Source of the DNA: Brachybacterium sp. EE-P12
Lineage (GTDB): Bacteria; Actinomycetota; Actinomycetes; Actinomycetales; Dermabacteraceae
Assembly (NCBI RefSeq): GCF_003711805.1
Contig: NZ_QXCP01000006.1
Span: forward strand, 333,047-397,046
Reading direction: 5' to 3'
DNA length: 64,000 nucleotides
Shown in pieces: positions 20,832-30,312 of the stretch (positions are counted from its first letter, which is position 1; each line of letters opens with the position of its first letter). The notes under the pieces were generated by a model. It made no database searches. It was not told where the DNA came from and was given only the letters and a program-made list of their open reading frames with translations. Both the position numbers and the translations under genes were made by a program.

Positions 20832-20849
20832 TATCTTGAGATCAAGATA
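20832..20849 (+). promoter_or_regulatory. Perfect palindrome upstream of the trans-aconitate methyltransferase gene
   Basis: TATCTTGA-GA-TCAAGATA is an exact 8-bp inverted repeat with two central bases, ending 21 bases before ATG 20871. This AT-rich motif in a GC-rich genome resembles operators of MarR-family regulators in actinobacteria. It overlaps the place where the -10 region or transcription start should be, so binding would block the gene. The regulator is not identified here. Confidence 0.6.
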
Positions 20850-20870
20850 TCCCGAGCGAGAAGGGCCGCG

Positions 20871-21635
20871 ATGACGCACACCTGGAACCCGGAGCAGTAT
20901 CTGCGCTACGGCGACGAACGAGCTCGGCCGTTCCTCGACCTCACCGCCCGGATCGGGGCCGAGCGCCCGGGCCTCGTCGTCGACCTCGGCGCCGGGCCCG
21001 CGACGCAGACCCGCCTGCTCGCCGAGCGCTGGCCGGGGGCCGAGGTGCTCGCCGTGGACTCGAGCCCGGAGATGATCGCCCGGGCCGACCTCGTCGAGGG
21101 ACTCACCGCCGTGCACGGCGACCTGCGCACCTGGACCCCGCCGGGCGAGGTGGACGTGCTCGTGACCAACGCGGCGCTCCAATGGGTGCCCGGACATCTC
21201 GACGAGATGCCGCGGCTTGCCGGGATGCTCGCCCCCGGCGGGTGGTTCGCGATGCAGGTACCGGGCAACTTCGACGAGCCCAGCCACACGATCCGCCGGG
21301 ACCTCGCCGACCAGGAGCCCTATGCCGCGCACCTGCAGGGCATCGCCTCTCCCGCCTCGTACGACGCCGCCACCTACCTGCGCGCGCTCCAGGGGGCCGG
21401 GCTCGAGGTCGACGCGTGGGAGACCGTCTATCTCCACGTGCTGCACGGCCCCGACCCCGTCTTCGAATGGGTCTCCGGCACGGGCGCCCGGCCCACCCTG
21501 CAGGCGTTGCCGGAGGCGCTCCGCACCGAGTTCGAGGAGGAGTTCAAAGCTCGTCTGCGCGAGGCCTATCCCGAACACGGGCACGGGGTCGTGCTGCCCT
21601 TCCGACGCGTCTTCGCCGTCGGCCGCCGCCACTGA
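20871..21635 (+). CDS. tam: Trans-aconitate 2-methyltransferase
   Basis: 254 residues. MTHTWNPEQYLRYGDERARPF at the start and the SAM-binding motif VVDLGAGPATQTRLLAERWP, followed by AVDSSPEMI and TNAALQWVPGH, are typical of Tam, which methylates trans-aconitate, a by-product that inhibits aconitase. The C-terminal SGTGARPTLQALPE and LPFRRVFAVGRR segments also fit. ATG 20871 gives the normal N-terminus. A perfect palindrome lies in its promoter. The gene is monocistronic and convergent with thpR. Confidence 0.93.
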   Translation: MTHTWNPEQYLRYGDERARPFLDLTARIGAERPGLVVDLGAGPATQTRLLAERWPGAEVLAVDSSPEMIARADLVEGLTAVHGDLRTWTPPGEVDVLVTNAALQWVPGHLDEMPRLAGMLAPGGWFAMQVPGNFDEPSHTIRRDLADQEPYAAHLQGIASPASYDAATYLRALQGAGLEVDAWETVYLHVLHGPDPVFEWVSGTGARPTLQALPEALRTEFEEEFKARLREAYPEHGHGVVLPFRRVFAVGRRH

Positions 21636-21675
21636 GACGGATGCGCACAGCCGAGGCGGGTCCGCGCCGGTGCCG

Positions 21676-22278
21676 CTAGCCGCCCAGCGGGACCACGCCG
21701 AGCACCTCGTGCAGCGGCCCGCCCGAGCGTCCCTGACCGAGCTGCGAGGCCACCAGCTCCACCTCCCGGGCCACCCAGACCGGGCTGCGGTACACCGACA
21801 GCGTATGCACCGCGGCCTCGAGCACGAGCCGCGTGGGGTCCGGCGGCGGTTCCTGCCCGCGCCGGCGCCGGCGAGGCGGTCGCGGGGCCCGTGCCGAGAC
21901 CCGCGCGAGGGTGAGATGGGCGCGACGCCGGGTCCGGGCCTCCACGGCGTCCTCGCCCAGCAGCGGCTCCGCCATCAGCGCCGCGAGCGCCTGCGTCTGC
22001 CCGCCCACCCCCGCCCAGAGCGTGCGATGGGCGAACACCCCGGCCCCGGCCAGCTCGAGACGCAGCGGAGCATGAGCGGCCGCCAGCTCCGCGAGCCGGC
22101 CGAGCGTCTCCTCCACCGACCCCTCCGGCAGGTCCGCGCGGAAGGCGAGAGTGAGATGCCACTGCGCGGGATCCGTCCACCGCAGCGAGAGGCCGGAGCT
22201 CGCCCGCACGTCCTCGAGCGCCGCCTCGAGGGAGCCGAGCACCTCGGGCGGGGGTCGCAGCGCCGCGAAGACCCGCAT
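21676..22278 (-). CDS. thpR: RNA 2',3'-cyclic phosphodiesterase (2'-5' RNA ligase family)
   Basis: 200 residues. MRVFAALRPPPEV begins the protein as in the LigT/ThpR family, and the two catalytic HxTx motifs are present as HLTLAF (residue about 41) and HLTLAR (about 130). Enzymes of this 2H phosphoesterase family open 2',3'-cyclic phosphates on RNA ends or reverse 2'-5' ligation. A basic, arginine-rich insertion follows the second motif and could bind RNA. The ecsC gene upstream ends 32 bases away on the same strand, so they may share a transcript. Confidence 0.87.
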   Translation of the reverse strand: MRVFAALRPPPEVLGSLEAALEDVRASSGLSLRWTDPAQWHLTLAFRADLPEGSVEETLGRLAELAAAHAPLRLELAGAGVFAHRTLWAGVGGQTQALAALMAEPLLGEDAVEARTRRRAHLTLARVSARAPRPPRRRRRGQEPPPDPTRLVLEAAVHTLSVYRSPVWVAREVELVASQLGQGRSGGPLHEVLGVVPLGG

Positions 22279-22309
22279 CGCTCCGCCTGCCGTGGCCGGT
22301 CCCGCCGCG

Positions 22310-23029
22310 TCAGCCGACGGGCGGGAAGCCCGTGGTCGCGGCCTCGGCGATGCGGCGCAGCTGCCTGCGGTCCGAGAGCGCGCCGAGCACGCCGCCGAGG
22401 CCCGGGATCGCCTTGCCGAACAGCCGCGCCGAGCGCAGCCCGAAGCGACGGATGAGCCGCCCGCCGACGGCCTGGACGATCGCGGAGTGCGGGGAGTCGG
22501 GCAGGCGCCCGGCCACGCCCCGGACGGCCGCGCCGGCCACCGGCCCCAGTCCGAGGGAGCTCAGCACGTCCCCGGACTCCTCGCCGAGCAGCGCCGCGAG
22601 CACCCGCACACGGACCTCCTGGTCATCGAGGTCGTAGCCGCGCACCACGGCGATCGCGCCGACCATGCGGGTGGACTGGATGTAGAACTCCATCACGTTG
22701 GTCGGCAGGAGCACCGGCAGGGTCACCACGCCGCCCAGGCCCGTGAGGAGGCCGGCCGCCATCACGCCCCGGCGGTGCGAGCGGATGATGCGCCGCACCG
22801 CGCGCTCGGGGTGCTTGCGGGCCCGGCCGCGCTGGGCCTTCCGCGCGACCTGCGCGGCCGAGGAGTAGGTGAGCTTCCCGTCCAGGCCGATGTCGCGGAC
22901 GGTGTCGATCATGCGCTGCACGGCGCCCGTGGGCTCCGCACCGATCTTCTCGGTGCGCGCCTCCTTCATCGCCTGGCGTGCCGTCGTCCGGGCCGCATCG
23001 TCGCGGCGCAGCATCCCGAAGATCCCCAT
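22310..23029 (-). CDS. EcsC family protein
   Basis: 239 residues from ATG 23029 with GGGAGG upstream. The segment RRHRRGVMAAGLLTGLGGVVTLPVLLPTNV, with neighbouring FYIQSTRMVGAIAVVRGYD and the C-terminal GKAIPGLGGVLGALSDRRQLRRI, matches EcsC family proteins, predicted peripheral or short-segment membrane proteins of unclear role, named after the third gene of the Bacillus ecs operon. No ABC transporter genes are adjacent here. It is divergent from recO across a 195-base gap that contains no visible ORF. Confidence 0.82.
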   Translation of the reverse strand: MGIFGMLRRDDAARTTARQAMKEARTEKIGAEPTGAVQRMIDTVRDIGLDGKLTYSSAAQVARKAQRGRARKHPERAVRRIIRSHRRGVMAAGLLTGLGGVVTLPVLLPTNVMEFYIQSTRMVGAIAVVRGYDLDDQEVRVRVLAALLGEESGDVLSSLGLGPVAGAAVRGVAGRLPDSPHSAIVQAVGGRLIRRFGLRSARLFGKAIPGLGGVLGALSDRRQLRRIAEAATTGFPPVG

Positions 23030-23224
23030 CGGGCCTCCCTCGTCATCGTCGTCGATGCCGCGCCGCCGCTGCGGGCGCGACGCGCCCATCATGCCGCGCC
23101 GGCCCCGCTGCGGCACCCAGGCGGACCGACCGGTGGGACGCGGAGCAGGGGTGAGCGAGGTCCCGTCGACGTCGGCGCCCGCCTCCGCCGACCCGTCGGG
23201 CCCGCGGCGTACTCTCGGAGCACC

Positions 23225-23959
23225 ATGTCCAGCAAGCTCTACCGTGACGACGCGATCGTCCTGCGCACCCACCCGCTGGGCGAGGCCGACCGCATCATCA
23301 CCCTGCTCACCCGCCGCCACGGGAAGGTGCGCGCGGTCGCCAAGGGCGTGCGCCGCACCGGCAGCCGCTTCGGCGCCCGGCTCGAGCCGTTCACGCTCGT
23401 GGACGTCCAGCTGCACGCCGGGCGCAACCTCCACACCGTCACCCAGGTCGTCACGATCGAGGCCTTCGCCATCGGCATCACGGCGGACTACTCGCGCTTC
23501 ACCGCCGCCAGCGCGATGCTCGAGACGACCGACCGGCTCACCGACGAGATGGTCGACCCCTCCCAGCGCGGCTTCCTCATGCTGGTCGGCGCGCTGCGCG
23601 CCCTGGCCGAGGGGCGCATCGCGCCGCCGCCCGTGCTGGACTCCTTCCTGCTGCGCACCCTCGCCGTCTCCGGCTGGGCGCCCGAGCTGCGGGTCTGCGC
23701 CTCCTGCGGGGCGGAGGGTCCGCATCACGCCTTCGACGTGCGCGCCGGCGGACTGGTGTGCACGCCCTGCCGTCGTCCCGGCGCGATCGCCGTGCGCCAG
23801 TCCACGATCGAGCACATGATCTTCCTGCTCGCCGGGGACTGGGAGAATGTCACCGATGCGGAGGAGACCGTCCAGCACGAGGCCGGCCGGCTCATCTCCG
23901 ACACGGTGACCTGGCACCTCGAGCGCTCGGTCCGCTCCCTGCACTACGTCGAACGCTGA
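23225..23959 (+). CDS. recO: DNA repair protein RecO
   Basis: 244 residues. The N-terminal OB fold begins [20 protein letters not shown]; the C-terminal part has the four-cysteine zinc site CASCG...CTPC. RecO loads RecA on single-stranded DNA coated by SSB, together with RecR. ATG 23225 follows a TACTCT box at 23210-23215 that could be the -10 element. The downstream uppS gene starts 47 bases later; recO-uppS order is standard in actinobacteria. Confidence 0.95.
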   Translation: MSSKLYRDDAIVLRTHPLGEADRIITLLTRRHGKVRAVAKGVRRTGSRFGARLEPFTLVDVQLHAGRNLHTVTQVVTIEAFAIGITADYSRFTAASAMLETTDRLTDEMVDPSQRGFLMLVGALRALAEGRIAPPPVLDSFLLRTLAVSGWAPELRVCASCGAEGPHHAFDVRAGGLVCTPCRRPGAIAVRQSTIEHMIFLLAGDWENVTDAEETVQHEAGRLISDTVTWHLERSVRSLHYVER

Positions 23960-24006
23960 GCACCATCCCGGGGCCGCCCGCGGCCCGCACGATCCAGGAG
24001 GACCCC

Positions 24007-24840
24007 ATGCCCGGTGCACCCCGTCACGGGTACCAGGAGCCGTTCGCCCACCCCAGCGGCGCACAGCCCCCGCAGCTGCCGACCCCCACGATCCCGCGGC
24101 ACGTCGCCGTGGTCATGGACGGCAACGGCCGCTGGGCCAACCGGCAGGGCCTGCCCCGCACGGCCGGTCACGAGGCGGGGGAGGCGGCGCTGCTGGACGT
24201 GGTCGCCGGCGCGCTCCAGATCGGGGTGACGCACCTGAGCGCCTACGCCTTCTCGACCGAGAACTGGAAGCGCTCCCCGGACGAGGTGCGCTTCCTCATG
24301 GGCTTCTCCCGCTCCGTGCTGCGCCGCCAGCGCGACACCCTCGACTCCTGGGGCGTGCGGATCGTGTGGATCGGACGGGAGCAGCGTCTGTGGGGCTCGG
24401 TGATCCGGGAGCTCAAAGAGGCAGAAGAGCGTACTCGCGAGAACACCCGCATGACGCTGTACATGTGCGTGAACTACGGCGGGCGTGCCGAACTCGTCGA
24501 CGCCGTGCGGGAGATCGCCGAGGAGGCGCGGGCGGGCCGGCTCAAGGGCTCCGGCATCAGCGAGCGGACCATCCAACGCCATCTGATCGACCCGCACATG
24601 CCCGAGGTGGACCTGTTCCTGCGCACCAGCGGCGAGCAGCGCACCTCGAACTTCCTGCTGTGGCAGGCGGCCTACGCGGAGCTCGTGTTCGTGCCCGAGC
24701 TGTGGCCGGACGTGGACCGGCTCGTGCTGTGGCGGGCGGTCACCGAGTACGCGCGCCGCGACCGGCGGTACGGGGGAGCGGTGGATGCTCCCGCCGCGGC
24801 GGCGGCCGAGAGCACGGAGGGTCAGTCCGCGGGGGTCTGA
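24007..24840 (+). CDS. uppS: Isoprenyl transferase (undecaprenyl/decaprenyl diphosphate synthase)
   Basis: 277 residues, long-chain Z-prenyltransferase. [19 protein letters not shown] contains the catalytic aspartate, and [16 protein letters not shown] and [15 protein letters not shown] are the substrate-binding motifs. It extends isoprenoid chains to make the lipid carrier for peptidoglycan. ATG 24007 has AGGAGG upstream. The last 19 bases overlap the convergent DedA-like gene. This is the housekeeping enzyme; two shorter, differently motifed relatives sit in the island at 56231 and 58161. Confidence 0.96.
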   Translation: MPGAPRHGYQEPFAHPSGAQPPQLPTPTIPRHVAVVMDGNGRWANRQGLPRTAGHEAGEAALLDVVAGALQIGVTHLSAYAFSTENWKRSPDEVRFLMGFSRSVLRRQRDTLDSWGVRIVWIGREQRLWGSVIRELKEAEERTRENTRMTLYMCVNYGGRAELVDAVREIAEEARAGRLKGSGISERTIQRHLIDPHMPEVDLFLRTSGEQRTSNFLLWQAAYAELVFVPELWPDVDRLVLWRAVTEYARRDRRYGGAVDAPAAAAAESTEGQSAGV

Positions 24841-25436
24841 GCCGCCCGATCGCACCCGGCGGACGCCTCGTCGGCCGTCACGGTCTCGTCGGCCCTCGCG
24901 GTGCCGTCGGCCGACGCGGTCTGCGCCGCCGGCTCGGCGGCGCTCTCGGCGAGGGCGTCGACCACCGTCTCGCGCACCCCGGTGCGGCGACGGTGGCGCA
25001 GCACGAGGGCGACGAGGAGGACCAGCAGGGCCAGCACGGCGACGGCGCCGGCGGGGGAGACCAGGAACAGCTCGAGCCATCCCGCCACGGCCACGAGCCC
25101 CACGGTCGCGTAGATGACGGCCCAGGCGAGGCCGCCGACGGCGAGCGCGGGCAGGTAGCGCTTCGCGGGCATCCCGGTCAGGCCCGCCGCCGCGTTCGCC
25201 GCGGTCTGGAAGCCGACGGTGAGGAAGCTCAGCGCCACCACCCCCGCGCCCCAGCGGTTCACGAGCACGGTCGCCCGCTGCACGCCCGGGGACTCGAGCA
25301 GCGTCTTGACCCGTCCCCGGTTCGCCGCGCGACGGGCCCCGCGGCCGAGCAGATAGGTGCCGCCCGCGCGCGCCCAGATCACGACGTACAGGAAGCCGAT
25401 CGCGGGCAGCAGCGGCAGGCCCTGGACCCAGTCCAT
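24822..25436 (-). CDS. DedA/VTT-domain-like membrane protein
   Basis: 204 residues. The N-terminal part ([20 protein letters not shown], then [20 protein letters not shown] and [11 protein letters not shown]) resembles the VTT/SNARE-associated core of small DedA-like proteins, predicted lipid scramblases or transporters, with four or five hydrophobic segments. The C-terminal 50 residues are charged and Ala/Asp-rich. Translation is coupled to the zur gene by a TGATG overlap. Whether it helps zinc control is unknown. Assignment to DedA is by pattern only. Confidence 0.7.
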   Translation of the reverse strand: MDWVQGLPLLPAIGFLYVVIWARAGGTYLLGRGARRAANRGRVKTLLESPGVQRATVLVNRWGAGVVALSFLTVGFQTAANAAAGLTGMPAKRYLPALAVGGLAWAVIYATVGLVAVAGWLELFLVSPAGAVAVLALLVLLVALVLRHRRRTGVRETVVDALAESAAEPAAQTASADGTARADETVTADEASAGCDRAAQTPAD

Positions 25437-25891
25437 CACCGGCCCGTCACCTCCTCCGCGTCGGCGTCCTCGATGCCGTCCTCCTCGTCCTCGGCGTCCT
25501 CCACGGCGGTGCGGGAATGCTCCTCGCACAGCCCGAAGACCTCCAGGGTGTGGTCCAGCTCGGTGAAGCCGTGCTCGCGGGCGATCGCGGTCATCGACGC
25601 CTCCAGCCGCGGGGCGAGGAACTCGACGGTCCGGCCGCACTCCCGGCACACCAGATGATGGTGGTGGCCGGTGTCCTCGCACTGCCTGTACAGGGACTCG
25701 CCGTCCCCGGCCACGAGCACGTCCAGCCGACCGGCACGGGAGAGCGCCTGCAGGTTCCGGTACACGGTCGCCAGGCCCACGGTCTCCCCGTCGGCGCGCA
25801 TCTGCTCATGGATCTGCTGGGCGCTGCGGAAGTCCGCCTGCCGGGAGAGCGTCTCGAGGATCGCGGCGCGCTGGCGGGTGTTCCTTTGCAT
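25436..25891 (-). CDS. zur: Fur-family zinc regulator (Zur)
   Basis: 151 residues from ATG 25891; GTG 25897, six bases upstream, has a better-placed GGGAG and may be the real start. Winged helix (TRQRAAILETLSRQADFRSAQ, GLATVYRNLQALSRAGRLD) plus the dimer domain with HHHHLVCRECGRTVEF and the structural cysteine pairs CREC and C-terminal C. The position next to znuABC and a Zur-type palindrome upstream of znuA make Zur more likely than Fur. With zinc bound it should repress zinc uptake. A tail rich in Asp and Glu follows residue 130. Confidence 0.88.
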   Translation of the reverse strand: MQRNTRQRAAILETLSRQADFRSAQQIHEQMRADGETVGLATVYRNLQALSRAGRLDVLVAGDGESLYRQCEDTGHHHHLVCRECGRTVEFLAPRLEASMTAIAREHGFTELDHTLEVFGLCEEHSRTAVEDAEDEEDGIEDADAEEVTGR

Positions 25892-25926
25892 GGCCACATT
25901 GTCTCCCACCCGCGGCGGGACCTCCA

Positions 25927-26850
25927 TCACTGGTGGGAGGAACCACGCAGCGGCACGGGCGCGGCGCCCGGGGTGCTCGGCCCGGGGCCGCCCACCGGGG
26001 CGCGACGGCGCGCCGAGCGCAGCGAGCGGGTGAGCAGTCCCAGCACGTACACCCCGATCGTCAGCAGCACGATCACGCCGCCGGGCGGCAGGTCCACGTA
26101 CACGGTGACCAGCAGGCCGCCCACGGCGCACAGCACCGCGATGACCATGGCGGTGCGCATCGTGCGGGCGAAGCCGACCACGAGGTGCTGGGCGGCGGCG
26201 ACCGGCACGATCATCAGCGCGGAGACCATCAGCGCGCCCACGATCCGCATCGACAGCGTCACCGTCAGCGCCGCCATCACGGCGATCAGCACATTCACCG
26301 TCCGCACCGGCAGCCCGGACGCGCGGGCGAACTCGTCGTCGGCCGTGACCGCGGACAGAAGCCCTGACAGCCCCACCCCGATCGCGAGCACCACCACGGC
26401 CAGGACCAGGGCGATCACCATGTCCAGGCGCGTCACGGTCGACAGGGACCCGAAGAGATAGCCCATGAGGTTCTGGGAGGTGCCGCCGGCGAGCTGGATG
26501 ATCACGACGCCGCCGGCGATGCCGCCGTAGAACAGGATCGCCAGCGCCACATCACGGCTGGTATGGCTGATCTCGCGCACGTACTCGATCATCACCGCCC
26601 CGATCACGGAGGCGGCCAGTGCCCCCGGGATCGCGAGCAGGTCAGCGGGGGTGGCCGCGAGCCAGGCGCCGACGAGCCAGCCGACGGCCACACCCGTCAG
26701 CGCGACGTGCCCGAGCCCGTCGCCGAGCAGGGAGAGCCGCTTCTGCACCAGATAGGTGCCGACGACGGGGGCGGTCAGCCCGATGAGCACCGCGATGATG
26801 AGCGGATAGCGCAGCAGCTCGGAGGTGAGGATGTCCAACGTCGAGATCAT
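25927..26850 (-). CDS. znuB: Zinc ABC transporter permease
   Basis: 307 residues with about eight hydrophobic segments of the ABC-3 family (ISTLDILTSELLRYPLIIAV, GLGHVALTGVAVGWLVG, SALMIVPVAAAQHLV). It forms the membrane channel for metal delivered by ZnuA. The start overlaps the znuC stop (ATGA). The gene ends 35 bases before zur on the same strand, so znuA-znuC-znuB-zur can be one transcript. The cytoplasmic tail is Pro/Gly-rich. Confidence 0.92.
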   Translation of the reverse strand: MISTLDILTSELLRYPLIIAVLIGLTAPVVGTYLVQKRLSLLGDGLGHVALTGVAVGWLVGAWLAATPADLLAIPGALAASVIGAVMIEYVREISHTSRDVALAILFYGGIAGGVVIIQLAGGTSQNLMGYLFGSLSTVTRLDMVIALVLAVVVLAIGVGLSGLLSAVTADDEFARASGLPVRTVNVLIAVMAALTVTLSMRIVGALMVSALMIVPVAAAQHLVVGFARTMRTAMVIAVLCAVGGLLVTVYVDLPPGGVIVLLTIGVYVLGLLTRSLRSARRRAPVGGPGPSTPGAAPVPLRGSSHQ

Positions 26851-27611
26851 GCGGGGTGGATCTCCTGTCCCAGGCATTCGTCCAGCGGGGCGGCATCCTC
26901 CGGATGGCCGTGCCCGGGGTCCAGCCGCGGCCGCTCGCTCACGGGGCCGTCGTGGACCACCCGTCCGTGGTCGAGCACGACGGCGCGGCTGATGTCGTCG
27001 GTGAGCGGACCGGTCTCGTGCAGGACCACGAGCAGGGTGGTGCCGCGCGCGGAGAGGTCGCGGAAGAGGGCGGCGATGAGCTCCTGGGTGGGCGTGTCCA
27101 CCCCGGAGAAGGGCTCGTCGAGCACGAGCAGCTCGGGATCACGCACGAGGGCCCGGGCGATCATCACCCGACGGCGCTGTCCTCCGGACATGCGGGTGGT
27201 GGGCCGGCCGGCGAGGTCGGCCATGCCGACGGCCTCGAGCGCGGCATCGATCCGGGGATCGCGGACGCTCGGCCACCAGCGGCGTGCGGTGAGCAGGCCG
27301 CTGGCCACGGTCTCCCGCGCGGTCGCCGGGATGGATCCGGTGTCGGCGGACTCCTGCGGGACGTAGCCCAGCCCGTCATGGGCGAGGCCCTGGGAGACCG
27401 GGCGGCCCAGCAGGCGGGCGGTGCCGCTCTCGAGGGGCAGCACCCCCACGACGGCGCGCAGCAGCGTGGACTTGCCCGAGCCGTTGGCGCCCAGGAGAGC
27501 GACGAGCTCGCCGGCGTCGATGCGCAGATCGACGCCGTGCAGCACGCGCTGCGCTCCGCGGGCGACGTTCGCACCGTGGACCTCGACGACCGGTGCGGCC
27601 TGCTCGCTCAC
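26847..27611 (-). CDS. znuC: Zinc ABC transporter ATP-binding protein
   Basis: 254 residues from GTG 27611, overlapping the znuA stop. Walker A GANGSGKST, the signature MSGGQRRRVMIARAL (usual form LSGGQ), and Walker B LLVLDEPFSG are complete. It powers zinc import with ZnuB and ZnuA. The last 25 residues are an acidic, histidine-containing tail. The operon order and Zur box support zinc rather than manganese, though the family covers both. Confidence 0.93.
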   Translation of the reverse strand: MSEQAAPVVEVHGANVARGAQRVLHGVDLRIDAGELVALLGANGSGKSTLLRAVVGVLPLESGTARLLGRPVSQGLAHDGLGYVPQESADTGSIPATARETVASGLLTARRWWPSVRDPRIDAALEAVGMADLAGRPTTRMSGGQRRRVMIARALVRDPELLVLDEPFSGVDTPTQELIAALFRDLSARGTTLLVVLHETGPLTDDISRAVVLDHGRVVHDGPVSERPRLDPGHGHPEDAAPLDECLGQEIHPA

Positions 27612-28606
27612 GCCCAGCTCTCCGTGAGGGCGGTGCAGTTGCTTCTCATGACGGCAGGGTAATCGGCGTCCGGGGACTGCTGGGTCTCTAGGTTGTCGAG
27701 CTCGGCGCTGTCGATCCCGAGGTTCTCGGCGAGGGTCTGGGCGACCTTCGGCGAGGCGGTCGCCTCGAAGAAGATCGTGGTGACGTCCTCCTCGCGCACG
27801 ACGTCCTCGAGCGCGAGGAGGCGCTGCGGGGAGGGCTCGGTCTCGGGGTCGATGCCGGAGATCCCGACCTGGTGCAGGTGATACCGCTCGGCGAGATAGG
27901 TGTAGGCAGCGTGGCTGGTGATGAAGGTGCGTCGCTCCTCGGTGACCTCCTCGAAGGCCGCGGTCAGCTCGGCGTCGAGGTCCCCGAGCTCCTCGCGCAC
28001 CGCCGCCGCGGCGGCGGTGAACTCCTCTGCGTTCTCGGGGGAGAGCTCGGCCAGGCGCTCGGCGACCGCGTCGCCGAGGTCCGCCATGCGCACGGGGTCC
28101 TGCCAGAAGTGCGGGTCGTTCGGGCCGTGGTCGTGGCCCTCGTGCCCCTCCTCCTCGGCGCCCTCGTCCGCGTGCTCGGCGTGCTCGGCCTCGCTCTCCC
28201 CGGCGTGGCCCTCCTCGACGCTGCCCGCGTCCGCGGGCAGCAGAGTGATCACCGAGGAGACATCGAGCACGTTGTCGCCCTCCTGGGAGGCGATCGCGTC
28301 GTCGAGGGCGGTCTGGAAGCCCGGGATCTGCAGCACGAGGTCCGCCTGCTCGATGAGGAGGGTCTGCTTCACGGAGAGCTCGAGACCGTGGGCGTCGGCG
28401 CCGGGCGTGGTCAGGTCGGTCAGGGCGACGTGCTCGCCGCCGATCCGCGTGACCAGGAAGCTCAGCGCATAGGCCGAGGTCACCACGGTCAGGCCGTCCC
28501 CGTCGGCCTCGTCCTCCCGGCCGCAGGCGGACAGCAGCGCGGCCCCTGCGCCGAGTCCGAGGGCGGAGAGCAGCGTGCGGCGGCGGAGCATGGGAGCAAG
28601 CGTCAT
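27608..28606 (-). CDS. znuA: Zinc-binding lipoprotein of the ZnuABC importer
   Basis: About 332 residues. The secretion signal LLSALGLGAGAALL ends in lipobox LSAC, so the protein is lipid-anchored. The cluster A-1 fold shows TTPGADAHGLELS, a Glu/His-rich metal loop (HAEHADEGAEEEGHEGHDHG) and NDPHFWQDPVRM, all typical of zinc-binding proteins. ATG 28606 or ATG 28591 may be the start; longer versions would run through the Zur box, so they are unlikely. No ribosome site is seen, so a leaderless transcript is possible. Confidence 0.92.
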   Translation of the reverse strand: MTLAPMLRRRTLLSALGLGAGAALLSACGREDEADGDGLTVVTSAYALSFLVTRIGGEHVALTDLTTPGADAHGLELSVKQTLLIEQADLVLQIPGFQTALDDAIASQEGDNVLDVSSVITLLPADAGSVEEGHAGESEAEHAEHADEGAEEEGHEGHDHGPNDPHFWQDPVRMADLGDAVAERLAELSPENAEEFTAAAAAVREELGDLDAELTAAFEEVTEERRTFITSHAAYTYLAERYHLHQVGISGIDPETEPSPQRLLALEDVVREEDVTTIFFEATASPKVAQTLAENLGIDSAELDNLETQQSPDADYPAVMRSNCTALTESWA

Positions 28607-28620
28607 GACAATCATTCTCA
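28606..28620 (-). promoter_or_regulatory. Zur box of the znuACB operon
   Basis: TGACAATCATTCTCA matches the actinobacterial Zur palindrome (TGAAAATCATTTTCA type) with symmetrical TGA/TCA ends. It abuts the znuA start, covering the region where the -10 box and transcription start must lie. Zinc-loaded Zur would shut off the operon. Confidence 0.8.
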
Positions 28621-28741
28621 CGAGCGTCGGGGCGGCGCGCAAGTCGAGCGGGGCGCGTCGGCCCTGCGCGTGGGGACGCTCACACCTCGTCGATGACTAT
28701 GCTGGAGCGGTTCCGACCGCACCGTCACCAGGAGTCTCCCC

Positions 28742-30133
<1,392 letters not shown>

Positions 30134-30144
30134 GCACGACCCAC

Positions 30145-30198
30145 GGCCGACGGGGCCGACGGGGCCGACGGGGCCGACGGGGCCGACGGGGCCGACGG
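30145..30198 (+). repeat. Six perfect tandem copies of a 9-bp unit after glyS
   Basis: The unit GGCCGACGG is repeated six times without change, starting 12 bases after the glyS stop, and a partial seventh copy follows. It does not encode anything in a supported frame. Tandem copies of this kind change number easily and could serve as a strain marker. Confidence 0.95.
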
Positions 30199-30202
30199 GC
30201 CT

Positions 30203-30244
30203 ATGGCGGCACGAGGTGGCGATATCGCCACCTCGTGCCGCCAT
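30203..30244. terminator. Perfect 42-base palindrome, likely glyS terminator
   Basis: The 21 bases 30203-30223 are exactly complementary to 30224-30244, with GATATC at the centre. As RNA this folds into an 18- or 19-bp stem with a tiny loop on either strand. Its place 69 bases after the glyS stop suggests termination. The complete lack of spacer also fits a cruciform or protein-binding site. Confidence 0.65.
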
Positions 30245-30312
30245 GGGCCGGCCCGTGACACGGCGGGGCGGGGCGGCGACGTGGCGACTCCGCGCGTGGC
30301 AGAGTGCAGCCC

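Noticed and set aside
28607..28741. T-box leader before glyS
   Set aside because: The gap is too short and lacks the T-box sequence and stem I.
30145..30198. Tandem repeat considered as a CRISPR array
   Set aside because: The 9-bp units are directly adjacent with no spacers, and no cas genes are in the window.
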